DNA of 55,017 nt. Source: an uncultured Saprospiraceae bacterium. Its GTDB lineage: Bacteria; Bacteroidota; Bacteroidia; Chitinophagales; Saprospiraceae. The notes beneath the pieces are model-generated. The model was given only the letters and a program-made list of their open reading frames with translations, ran no database searches and was not told where the DNA came from. The stretch covers positions 1 to 55,017 of the forward strand of contig CALLLR010000144.1 in the NCBI GenBank assembly GCA_938008185.1, written 5' to 3'. The stretch's first letter is position 1, and the number at the start of each line of letters is the position of its first letter. A program made the position numbers and the translations under genes. Positions 18,301-25,189 of this stretch are shown piece by piece.

Positions 18301-20277
18301 AAGGTTGAGTTTTTTGATATCCAGTTTATCGACCTCAGCGATAAAATCGAATTGTGGAATACTATCGGTAAAATCCACCGCTCCGTCAAAGTTCAAATCA
18401 ATATTATCATCCCGGATATTTAATTTACCATCAAAAAACTTTTGTTTCAGTGCTCCATTCAGGATAATATTTTCATACCTATAGTCTTTAAAACTAATCG
18501 ACGAAATCGCGCCCCCAATATCAGCCTGTACAGTTTCTAAAATCAGTCCTTGCCCGTTTTTTACGGAAGTATTTAAACTTACTCGTCCTAACTTATCATT
18601 ACCAGTCCAGGCTCCCAGGTCAAAATTATCCAAAGAAAGATTCCCCGAATATTGAGCCATTTCCCTGCCCTGTCGCAGGTTCATCCGCATATCTGTGTTA
18701 GCGGTTCCTAGCTCAGTTTGCAAATTTCCATCCGCCACAAAATCAATAAAGAAACCCAGAAAATTCCCGCTAAAATTAAATTTTCCAATCTTATTAAAAT
18801 TATCAGGTGGATTAAATCCGGGGATTAATAAACGCAACGTCTGCACGTCAGAGGTCAGATTTTTTAATTTAAAATCGAGAAAAGCTTCCGTTTTTTTGGT
18901 CAGGTTACGGGAAGAAAAACTACCTTCAATTCTGGTACTATTACCTAGTTTGATGGTCAGGTTTTTTCCTTTTAAAGAATTTATTCTTCCTTGAAGATCG
19001 CCATCTATCTCCACCACCTGATCTGCATTCTGAGCAAAGAATTCATTATTTTTCAGATTGCTGGAAAAAGAAAAGATATCTCGTAAGGCAATTTGGGAGT
19101 TATTAAATTTAGTTTGTAACAATACCTTGTCCGGAAAATCTTTAAAATCATCCAGCGATCTGAAACTTAAAATGATCGTATCATTTAAACGGCTGTAAGG
19201 TGTCTGCAAATCCAGTCCGTAAAGTGCAATTTTACGGTCACTCAATTTGGCCGATTCTACCGATAATTTTGACAAGACAAATCCGCTGTTCTCGTCGGCA
19301 CTCAACTGATCAATTGAGGCTTCTATCGCTCCATCTTTAAGCAGCAGATCCCGTACGTCCAGCTGGATATTCTTTAAATTCAGGTGATTAAAATCTACCT
19401 GTCCTTTGACAAGATCCGGAGCGGAAGCGTTCCTAAGGTTTTGGCGGGTAAACTGACCATCCGATAAAACAATATTGCCAACGGAGATTTGAAAGGTCAG
19501 TGGATTCGTATCTACCTGAGTTGTATCATCTGCTTCGGAAGTCAATACTTCTTCCACCAGAGGCGGAATGTATGGAAATGCTGGCTTTTCAATCATTACA
19601 ATGTTGGGCGTTACCAGATCGACCTTTCCGATTTCAATATTTTTATTATCAAGATCAAGATTTTTGACATCGATGGCTCCCTGATCCAGAAAAGCGATCA
19701 GTTCCATACCTTTTACTCGATCGTCTTCGATGTAGGTAATATTGTCAAGGTAGAGATGATCAACGGACAAGATGGTAGGTCTGCCTTTTTTCTGATTAGC
19801 GGTTTTTTTTTCCTTGATGATTTTTTTTAGAATCAGATCCAGGTTACTGTATTGAGCGGCACTGTCACGAAAAATGTTAAGGCGGGCATCGGTCAGATAA
19901 ACGTCGTCAATAGCGTAATTTTTCCGGAGAATCTTCAAGAGGTTAAGGTCAAAAGAGGCTTTTAGCGCCCGACTGTAAAGCAGGGTATCTCCCCGGTGAT
20001 CCTCTATGTAGAAGTCTTCGAGTACCAATTTGTCAAAAAAACTATAATCAATCCGTCGGGCGGCCACTTTGGTTTCTAATTCTTCACTTAGATAGTCCGT
20101 TACTTCGGTAAGCAGAAAATTCTGAACTTTCTCATGCTGGAGTACAAACCAACCTGCTACCATCAAAATGAATAGGAAAAGAAATAGGTAACGCAACACC
20201 CGAAAAGTCCCCTTTACGAATCGCCGACGACCTAGTCTCCGGAAAAATTGATCAAAATGATTTGGTGTGTGACTCAT
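15373..20277 (-). CDS. TamB-like (DUF490) translocation/assembly module protein
   Basis: This 1634-residue protein has an N-terminal transmembrane anchor (about 27-46), followed by the AsmA-like start (TEVTDYLSEELETKVAARRIDY) and more than 1200 residues of repetitive beta-strand sequence. The TamB/DUF490 C-terminal domain ends it; landmarks are GEIAMYGTYEILRGEYLFTL, PFVVKEGGTIRW, NPYNAIIDIEAEY and the FGLLVIGGFLP and QLLSEVF segments. Family members bridge the inner and outer membranes as a hydrophobic beta-taco groove and take part in phospholipid transport or outer-membrane protein assembly. No tamA/BamA-like gene is adjacent, as is common in Bacteroidota. It is probably transcribed alone. 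Confidence 0.9.
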   Translation of the reverse strand: MSHTPNHFDQFFRRLGRRRFVKGTFRVLRYLFLFLFILMVAGWFVLQHEKVQNFLLTEVTDYLSEELETKVAARRIDYSFFDKLVLEDFYIEDHRGDTLLYSRALKASFDLNLLKILRKNYAIDDVYLTDARLNIFRDSAAQYSNLDLILKKIIKEKKTANQKKGRPTILSVDHLYLDNITYIEDDRVKGMELIAFLDQGAIDVKNLDLDNKNIEIGKVDLVTPNIVMIEKPAFPYIPPLVEEVLTSEADDTTQVDTNPLTFQISVGNIVLSDGQFTRQNLRNASAPDLVKGQVDFNHLNLKNIQLDVRDLLLKDGAIEASIDQLSADENSGFVLSKLSVESAKLSDRKIALYGLDLQTPYSRLNDTIILSFRSLDDFKDFPDKVLLQTKFNNSQIALRDIFSFSSNLKNNEFFAQNADQVVEIDGDLQGRINSLKGKNLTIKLGNSTRIEGSFSSRNLTKKTEAFLDFKLKNLTSDVQTLRLLIPGFNPPDNFNKIGKFNFSGNFLGFFIDFVADGNLQTELGTANTDMRMNLRQGREMAQYSGNLSLDNFDLGAWTGNDKLGRVSLNTSVKNGQGLILETVQADIGGAISSISFKDYRYENIILNGALKQKFFDGKLNIRDDNIDLNFDGAVDFTDSIPQFDFIAEVDKLDIKKLNLSADDLVLKGDTKIKMNGSSLSNLQGNLVLRDFSILKNGVDSFQMDSLTVFTELFPQDRRSFSIASDILDLELEGRFEIDQVPKALLGYAHSNYSALAERFKWKGNDQEIKDTNFKFDMALRNSLNWARLLDPKLDTLENITASGYFDNVSDSIYLELSVPRVKYGKLAFDDVLFDVDGKKSFSDLHFEIYHSDINGQNFEPIELTGELSGDTLFFEIISTNFTSVFDDLKLNGQLFPLPEKNYQISFFPSNLVVVKQNWNIEADNYIRFGDNFIETNNFELESGEKRISINSIGETGLRLGLENISLDLIDDWWDFDQMNFSQTIDLELSARDIFKQKKFNLTALADTLEINGDDWGRLALTASLEELTASTDVYLSITKGDEQLIVKGDLSPFKKEGRTFPNDFNFETSIKNYPLSIAEYFISNIISQTMGSFDSRVALNGKFNKPNINGSIRIYDASLRINYTNTRYDIPDSYTTINNKIFDVSGNYLIDSLGNRANLSGGFLHDHLKDWRMGASISSDNFLFLNTTKENNPIYYGTGIGSGSVSFTGPFKQIDIDINARTGTGTTVVIPITGASNAGEVKFIEYIKEKESLDAEADRRRSELRGVSVTMNIDMTEQALAKLVFDEKAGDIMEGRGNGNITFSVDRLGEIAMYGTYEILRGEYLFTLLNVVNKPFVVKEGGTIRWDRDPYNAIIDIEAEYAGLNTSLTNFILEYLNPANPGDLEAEARKSQNVLLKMFLDGPLKQPEINFDISFPGLERQLENVTDSKLRIIRQDQAELNRQVFGLLVIGGFLPSGNNNGLSGRDGELIGINTLSELLSNQLSIHLTQLLSEVFTDVGFISGVDFNINYNVYNNELAFDPNGINRTTGSALQLRQSLDLFNDRLSVQVGGNIDWGSSLVNNTNSAFLAGDVVIEYAITNDRRFKVRAYQLTDATILGRRNKRGLGISWRREFDTISEFFANMKKDAKESLNKN

Positions 20278-20378
20278 ATCTTACACATTCCCTGAAATCC
20301 CAATAGTGTCATTTTTTACTATAAAGGAATTTACGCCTGAATTGGTGCGTAAAGTTAACCATTTAACGGGAATTTAAC

Positions 20379-20440
20379 GGGACGGTCCTCTAAAGTGTGT
20401 CAGCGCGGAAGCTTTCCTTTTGGAACACAAGGTGCGGGAT
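20379..20440 (+). repeat. Dispersed repeat family A, copy 2
   Basis: This copy reads GGGACGGTCCTCTAAAGTGT, then CAGCGCGGAAGCTTTCC, then GGAACACAAGGTGCGGGAT. It lies in the 300 bp gap between the tamB-like start and the GlsB-like gene end. Apart from this repeat the gap holds nothing recognised. Confidence 0.8.
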
Positions 20441-20577
20441 GTCAAATGAGACACCTGGTCCTACCGTCTCAATTTAACGAAGAAAGTGTAAGTACCTCCT
20501 TTTAGTACAACAAAGGCGGCGTACCCATTATTGCGGATCTAAAAAGACGGACCGGATGGAAGGTGGTGATCCAATAA

Positions 20578-20907
20578 TTATTTACCGCCACGAATAATTT
20601 TTAGTCCCAATAATATGATTACCGCACCCAGGGTAGCAGAAACGATCATTCCTACGAAGTTGAGGGGCAGATTTACCTGGAAGGTATCAGAGATCATCTT
20701 CACAATGCCTTTTCCAGGAGTAATATTCAGCATATTAAAGATCGCCCCGCCAACTACTGCCCCGAAGATTCCGAGGACAGAATTGACGATGAATCCGTAA
20801 TTATTCCCTCTGATAATAAATCCAGCTAGAGAACCGGCCATTGCACCAACCAATACCATGAGTACAATATTCCAAATATCCAAACCAGAGTTGGTAATCG
20901 CGTCCAT
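20578..20907 (-). CDS. GlsB/YeaQ/YmgE-family small membrane protein
   Basis: A 109-residue hydrophobic protein with three to four predicted transmembrane segments (about 13-33, 38-60, 83-105). The glycine-rich patterns VGAMAGSLAGFIIRG, VNSVLGIFGAVVGGAIFN and ATLGAVIILLGLKIIRGGK are characteristic of the GlsB/YeaQ/YmgE (transglycosylase-associated) family. Family members are often stress-induced; the molecular function is not known. The extra loop between TM2 and TM3 (about 61-80) is longer than in E. coli YeaQ. Confidence 0.82.
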   Translation of the reverse strand: MDAITNSGLDIWNIVLMVLVGAMAGSLAGFIIRGNNYGFIVNSVLGIFGAVVGGAIFNMLNITPGKGIVKMISDTFQVNLPLNFVGMIVSATLGAVIILLGLKIIRGGK

Positions 20908-21076
20908 ATCTTTTTTAATTTTATAAATCTGTTTAATACTTATTTAATACTTAACGGCCCAAAAATAATTAAAATAGGCAACTAAACCTACCCCTTTTTT
21001 TACAAAACTCAAACAAGTTAATTTTTGTACTTTTACAGATATTAATTTATCCGGATACTGAAAACCATTAATTATT

Positions 21077-21727
21077 ATGATAAAAATATTGATTGCGGAC
21101 GATCATACCATGTTTGCGGATGGGATCGAATCTATCCTGGCAGAAGAGACGGATATAGAAGTAGTTGGAAAATGCTACGATGGAGAAGCGGTCTTTACCC
21201 AACTGGCTGAGAAGGAAATTGACCTGATCCTACTGGATGTTAATTTACCTAAAATGAATGGGATTGAGGTTTGTAAAAAATTATTTAAAGAGAAAACAGA
21301 TATAAAGGTACTGGCGCTTTCGATGTTTAACGAAGAGAGTTACGTCACCGAAATACTGAATAACGGTGCACAAGGTTATATTTTAAAAAATACGGGTCGT
21401 ACGGAATTATTAAAATCCATTAAGACGGTGTTTGCAGGCCAATCTTACTTTAGTCCAGCCGTTACACAAACCATTATGAAGGGGCTTGTGAAGGGATCGG
21501 AATCATCCAAAACAGCTAATCTGAATATTCCCAAAATATCCCGCAGGGAAAAAGAGGTGTTGGAACTCATTGTAAAAGAACATACGACTCAGGAAATCGC
21601 CGATCAATTATTTATCAGTTTAAAGACCGTAGAATCACACCGTGCTAATTTACTGGCGAAACTCAACGCCCGGAATACGGCCGGATTGGTGCGGATCGCC
21701 ATGGAAAATAATTTGATAGATGTGTAG
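21077..21727 (+). CDS. NarL/FixJ-family response regulator
   Basis: A 216-residue two-component regulator. The receiver domain (1-120) has acidic residues Asp8 and Asp9, phosphoacceptor Asp54 (LILLDVNLP) and Lys104 (YILKNTG). The C-terminal LuxR-type helix-turn-helix (about 150-212) shows ISRREKEVLELI and QEIADQLFISLKTVESHRANLLAKLNARN. Its stop codon overlaps the start of the histidine kinase gene by 8 bp, so the two are translationally coupled. The kinase is the obvious partner. The target genes are unknown. Confidence 0.94.
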   Translation: MIKILIADDHTMFADGIESILAEETDIEVVGKCYDGEAVFTQLAEKEIDLILLDVNLPKMNGIEVCKKLFKEKTDIKVLALSMFNEESYVTEILNNGAQGYILKNTGRTELLKSIKTVFAGQSYFSPAVTQTIMKGLVKGSESSKTANLNIPKISRREKEVLELIVKEHTTQEIADQLFISLKTVESHRANLLAKLNARNTAGLVRIAMENNLIDV

Positions 21728-23486
21728 GTTCTCACAATCCCTGATTGCGCTAATCTTCTTTCTCCTCCCCTGCTCCGCTGCGGGCAATGTCCCTATGGAT
21801 ACCCTTTATTCTTATCAGCAACTGATGCAATTTTTCACGGATGCGATGGCCAATAGTGATATTTGGCGAATGGCCGAAGTACATCAACATTTTGGTGATT
21901 ATTATTTTACAACCAGTAGTTACGACGATTCTTTTCGAAGTTATAAAAAAAGTATTGATCTTTTTGAAAAAATAGGAGACTCCACCCATTTGTACCAGGT
22001 AAAACTTTCTCTGGCCAATTTGTACATTTTTCAGGACGAGGACGATGGGGCAGAAAGGCTGTTACAGGAAGCCATTCAGTATTATAACCGAGAAAATAAA
22101 GGAGTCAAGCTGGCTCGGGCGTATCTGGATTTGTCCAGAATTTATCTTGATCGCGAAGATTTTGAAAAGGAGATTTACTACTTAAATAAAAGTGTGGACA
22201 TCAATCGGATGCTGAAAGATACCTTGCTGGATATTACAATTGAAATTGAAAAATCAAACTCTTACGTTCGGCTGGGAGAAAAGAATAAAGCACTCGGAAC
22301 GGCAGAAAGAGCGCTGGCACTGAGCAAGGAAATCGATAATCCGGAATTTATTGCGCAGAGCTTGTTGACCGTGGGTAATGCGTATCAAATAAAAAAGAAC
22401 TCGAAATTGTCGATCGAATATCTCCGTCAAAGTCATCAACTCACTGCGCCAGGCAACGCGCCGCAATTCAGAGATATTTACAAAACCATGGCGACAGCCT
22501 TCGCAGAGCAGGAAAGCTACGATTCGGCTTTTATTTACATCAATAAGTTTGTGGCCCTAAATGATAGTTTGCAAAATGCAGCACAACTCGAAACGGCTAA
22601 TCGACTGAGCCGACAATACGAAAGTCAAAAGAAAGATGAAAAAATCCAGGAACTAAGTCAGGAAAAAAACTCCGCAGAATTTAGTATTCGTAAACAACGC
22701 AATCTCTTGATTTCGGCATTGATTGGTTTTTTAGCGATTCTGACAGGAATCTATTTTATCATTCGATTTTTTCAAAAACAAATTTCCACCCGTGAATTGA
22801 TCAATCGGCAAAACGAAAAAATCAATAAACAAAAGATTACGGAACTGGAAAACAATATGAAAATCGAAAGTATGCACGCCATGATCGAAGGTCAGGAAGC
22901 AGAAAGAGAACGCGTAGCAAAAGACTTACACGACTCTCTGGGAGGATTACTATCTACCGTTAAGCTGCAATTTGACTCTCTGGAAAATAAACTGGAGGGC
23001 GTTAGTACCATTAAAAATTACCAGAATGCCAATAGACTGCTCGACACGGCTTGTCAGGAGGTACGGGATATTGCCCGTAATATGCAACCCAGTTCTTTGG
23101 TAAATTTAGGTCTGGTAGCTGCGGTACGTGACCTGATCAATCGAATTGATGATCCAGACCAGCAGACGATTGATTTTCAACATTATGGATTGGAAAATAA
23201 ACTGGAAAATACGGTAGCGTTAACGGTGTACCGTTTGGTACAAGAATTGTTAAATAACTCCATCAAACATTCTAAAGCTAAAGAAATTCTAATTCAGCTC
23301 ACCCGGGAGGCAAATGAATTTATTATCATGGTGGAAGACGACGGAGTTGGGTTTGACGTCGAAGGAGTGGAAAAGGGAATGGGGACGGAGAATATTCTTT
23401 CCAGAGTAAATTATCTGAAGGGAGATTTGAGTGTGCATTCGGAAAAGGGGAAAGGAACGACGACGTTGATTACGGTGCCTTTGTAA
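21720..23486 (+). CDS. TPR-containing sensor histidine kinase (HisKA_3 type)
   Basis: This 588-residue kinase has a signal peptide (about 1-21) and an extracytoplasmic region of TPR-like helix pairs (about 30-300). One transmembrane helix (about 329-349) and a coiled coil lead to the dimerisation/phosphotransfer domain, with phospho-acceptor His404 in RVAKDLHDSLGG. The ATPase domain follows (ELLNNSIKHSKA as N-box, VEDDGVGF as G1, GMGTENI as G2). This is the DesK/NarX-like class that pairs with NarL-type regulators, and it overlaps such a gene upstream. The TPR region suggests that a protein or peptide is sensed in the periplasm. Confidence 0.93.
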   Translation: MCRFSQSLIALIFFLLPCSAAGNVPMDTLYSYQQLMQFFTDAMANSDIWRMAEVHQHFGDYYFTTSSYDDSFRSYKKSIDLFEKIGDSTHLYQVKLSLANLYIFQDEDDGAERLLQEAIQYYNRENKGVKLARAYLDLSRIYLDREDFEKEIYYLNKSVDINRMLKDTLLDITIEIEKSNSYVRLGEKNKALGTAERALALSKEIDNPEFIAQSLLTVGNAYQIKKNSKLSIEYLRQSHQLTAPGNAPQFRDIYKTMATAFAEQESYDSAFIYINKFVALNDSLQNAAQLETANRLSRQYESQKKDEKIQELSQEKNSAEFSIRKQRNLLISALIGFLAILTGIYFIIRFFQKQISTRELINRQNEKINKQKITELENNMKIESMHAMIEGQEAERERVAKDLHDSLGGLLSTVKLQFDSLENKLEGVSTIKNYQNANRLLDTACQEVRDIARNMQPSSLVNLGLVAAVRDLINRIDDPDQQTIDFQHYGLENKLENTVALTVYRLVQELLNNSIKHSKAKEILIQLTREANEFIIMVEDDGVGFDVEGVEKGMGTENILSRVNYLKGDLSVHSEKGKGTTTLITVPL

Positions 23487-23621
23487 GTTATACTTTTGGC
23501 TATTGGCTTCCCTCGAACGCGATTAGAGAGGACACCGCGAATCGGATGAGCAGATTAATGATTGGTGGTTCTACAGCTTATTATTGCCAAGACAATTTGT
23601 GCAGATATTTATCTTCCGTTT

Positions 23622-24173
23622 TCAATCTTCATTCCCACTTCCTTCCAGCATTTTTTTCATTCTGTCTATAGGGAGATCATACTTTAGCCCACCCATTGGT
23701 ATTCTATTCAGCATTTTATTAAGTAGCTGGTATTTTTCGGTAATATTTCCTGGCGAATAATTATGGGGATAAAGTTGATTTTTAAAATCATTCATAGATC
23801 CTACCACGGATCGGTTGTTGGTTTTGATGAATCGGTGGCCTTGATCTTTGGGTAAGAACAGATTTTTAAAATAGATATCCAGCGTTCCGATTTGTCTGAT
23901 TATTTGTTCTTGCAAGTTTTGGGCAAATATAAGTTCTATATTTTCTAATTGCATTTTCGTGCCAGCGTACACAAAAAAACTGAATAGGGTCTCCGAATGG
24001 GTAAAGAGGAAATAATTTCTTCGTTCCAGTTTGATTAAGTCTACATACCAATTATACCGCCCCGTTTCTTCCTTGGCGTTTTCGATGGATTTGTATTTTT
24101 TAAGTTTATCTAATACTTTTTTGGTGCAGCTAAAGATCATAGGAATTAGAATTAGAATAATAAGAGTTATCAA
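23622..24173 (-). CDS. Unknown small protein, possibly a lipoprotein
   Basis: I do not recognise this 183-residue protein. It starts with a hydrophobic stretch ending MIFSC, which could be a lipoprotein signal, but only if the TTG at 24173 is used. The first ATG (24140, MIFSCTKKVL) would lose the signal. An in-frame stop lies three codons before the TTG. The body is rich in Lys, Asn, Phe and Tyr with predicted helices. It stands alone between the histidine kinase gene and the divergent 90-residue ORF. Coding status is supported mainly by length and lack of a better ORF. Confidence 0.5.
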   Translation of the reverse strand: MITLIILILIPMIFSCTKKVLDKLKKYKSIENAKEETGRYNWYVDLIKLERRNYFLFTHSETLFSFFVYAGTKMQLENIELIFAQNLQEQIIRQIGTLDIYFKNLFLPKDQGHRFIKTNNRSVVGSMNDFKNQLYPHNYSPGNITEKYQLLNKMLNRIPMGGLKYDLPIDRMKKMLEGSGNED

Positions 24174-24208
24174 AAAACATCATGTGGAAGTCATTTCCAT
24201 TCCCAACT

Positions 24209-24257
24209 CAGGGTTTCCCCTAATTTTACAATTTCCATGTTTTCCCCGATGTACACC
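24209..24257 (+). repeat. Direct repeat, upstream copy
   Basis: The sequence CAGGGTTTCCCCTAATTTTA and its continuation to GATGTACACC resembles the segment at 24581-24628 (about three quarters identical by eye). The two copies bracket the orphan sorting-domain ORF. The core CCCCTAATTT is part of an imperfect palindrome in the second copy. Confidence 0.6.
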
Positions 24258-24303
24258 CCTTGGATTTGGTGTAATTTGCACTTATAATTTAAGCACAAAA
24301 ATA

Positions 24304-24576
24304 ATGATTAAAGTCGCCCCCATCAAGGCTATTCAACTTAATTCGGCTGAGCGTCCCAAACACGTTCGACTTACGAGTCCTACTACTGCATTTACAAACG
24401 AAGTAAAGATAGACTTGTTAGATGGAATTGGCAAGGCAGTTGATTATAAATTAGCTTTTTCGGTCATTGGGGATTACGAATGTGAGGTAGATCTATCCTC
24501 TCTACCATTTGGGGTTTACCATTTGAGAGTGGTAGATGAGGCCGTATTTTTTGTAAAACGAATCATTCTGAATTAG
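24304..24576 (+). CDS. Short orphan protein resembling a T9SS C-terminal sorting domain
   Basis: A 90-residue ORF from the ATG at 24304. Its second half has the order of elements seen in type A T9SS sorting domains: VKIDLLDGIGKAVDYK, then CEVDLSSLPFGVYHLRVVD, then FFVKRIILN at the end. There is no signal peptide and no preceding cargo domain; the in-frame extension upstream to 24031 overlaps the minus-strand gene and is not plausible coding sequence. It could be a genuine small protein, a decoy or adaptor carrying the sorting fold, or the surviving end of a lost secreted protein. Direct repeats lie on both sides, the second starting 5 bp after the stop codon. Confidence 0.5.
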   Translation: MIKVAPIKAIQLNSAERPKHVRLTSPTTAFTNEVKIDLLDGIGKAVDYKLAFSVIGDYECEVDLSSLPFGVYHLRVVDEAVFFVKRIILN

Positions 24577-24580
24577 TACC

Positions 24581-24628
24581 TAGGGTTTTCCCCTAATTTG
24601 AAATTTAGTGGTTTTCGTTGATGTGCAG
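24581..24628 (+). repeat. Direct repeat, downstream copy
   Basis: TAGGGTTTTCCCCTAATTTG and following bases to TGATGTGCAG match the copy at 24209-24257. The part CCCCTAATTTGAAATTTAGTGG is nearly palindromic and could be a binding site. Confidence 0.6.
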
Positions 24629-24649
24629 GTGGAGATAAAGTCAGATATT

Positions 24650-24891
24650 TGTATAGTAATCAAAACGAAAGATGCTTATTAAAGAATAAAAACTTTCTGG
24701 TCAGAAAAACAGGATTTAAGTTTCTGATCCAATTAAATTAAATTCAACAGGATAACGTTCTATCGGGGTGTGTTATTTATAATACACTTCGATTAGAAAC
24801 TTTCTCCGAGTTCAAGAATATTGTAGGTTAGGTTTCATTCCAATTTAGATCAGGATCATAGTATGAATAATACTTTGATCCTATTTTTTTT
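24650..24891 (+). ncRNA. Putative structured small RNA ending in an intrinsic terminator
   Basis: This part of the 613 bp gap has no ORF but has two strong hairpins in plus orientation. The first (24763-24792) has 14 paired bases including G-U pairs. The second (24852-24882) has 13-base arms, AGGATCATAGTAT against ATACTTTGATCCT, with one mismatch and is followed by eight Ts. GATATTTG at 24642-24649 is one base off a TAnnTTTG element. The 5' end is a guess. The hairpins may instead end a long 3' UTR of the 90-residue ORF. Confidence 0.35.
24852..24891 (+). terminator. Strong intrinsic terminator
   Basis: The 13-base arms at 24852-24864 and 24870-24882 have a 5-base loop, and a run of Ts follows at 24884-24891. 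It lies 275 bp after the nearest plus-strand stop codon, with no gene in between. Confidence 0.75.
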
Positions 24892-25008
24892 CATATAGAC
24901 TTCGAGCGATTTTTCATTGTCTTAATCCCGAATCTGCTTAGTGGGACTGTACAGCCAAGTGTGTGGCCTCCCATCCCTACAGGTTCGCTAATTATCATTA
25001 GCTCAGGC

Positions 25009-25091
25009 ATCCCGCACCTTGTGTTCCTCCCTGATTGGGAGGCAGGCCTGAAGGAAAGCTTCCGCGCTGACCCACTTTATGGGACACTCCC
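25009..25091 (-). repeat. Dispersed repeat family A, inverted copy
   Basis: The reverse complement reads GTCCCATAAAGTGGGTCAGC, then GCGGAAGCTTTCCTT and, after an extra GC-rich block, GGAACACAAGGTGCGGGATG. This matches copies 1 and 2. The inserted block contains GGCCTGCCTCCC, a sequence type common in intergenic repeats of this window. Confidence 0.75.
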
Positions 25092-25189
25092 TGCTTAGTT
25101 GTTCACTCCTATCGTCGTTCTCTGCCTGCGTAGATATAGATATCGAAAGGAGAATTAAAAATTACTCTCAGCGTACCCCTTTATCGATT

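Noticed and set aside
24031-24303. Upstream extension of the 90-residue sorting-domain-like ORF
   Set aside because: It overlaps the minus-strand gene at 23622-24173 and has no sorting-domain features; the ATG at 24304 is the sensible start.
24978-25000. GGTTCGCTAATTATCATTAGC as a tRNA T-arm
   Set aside because: No flanking acceptor or anticodon stem; it is part of the intergenic repeat region.
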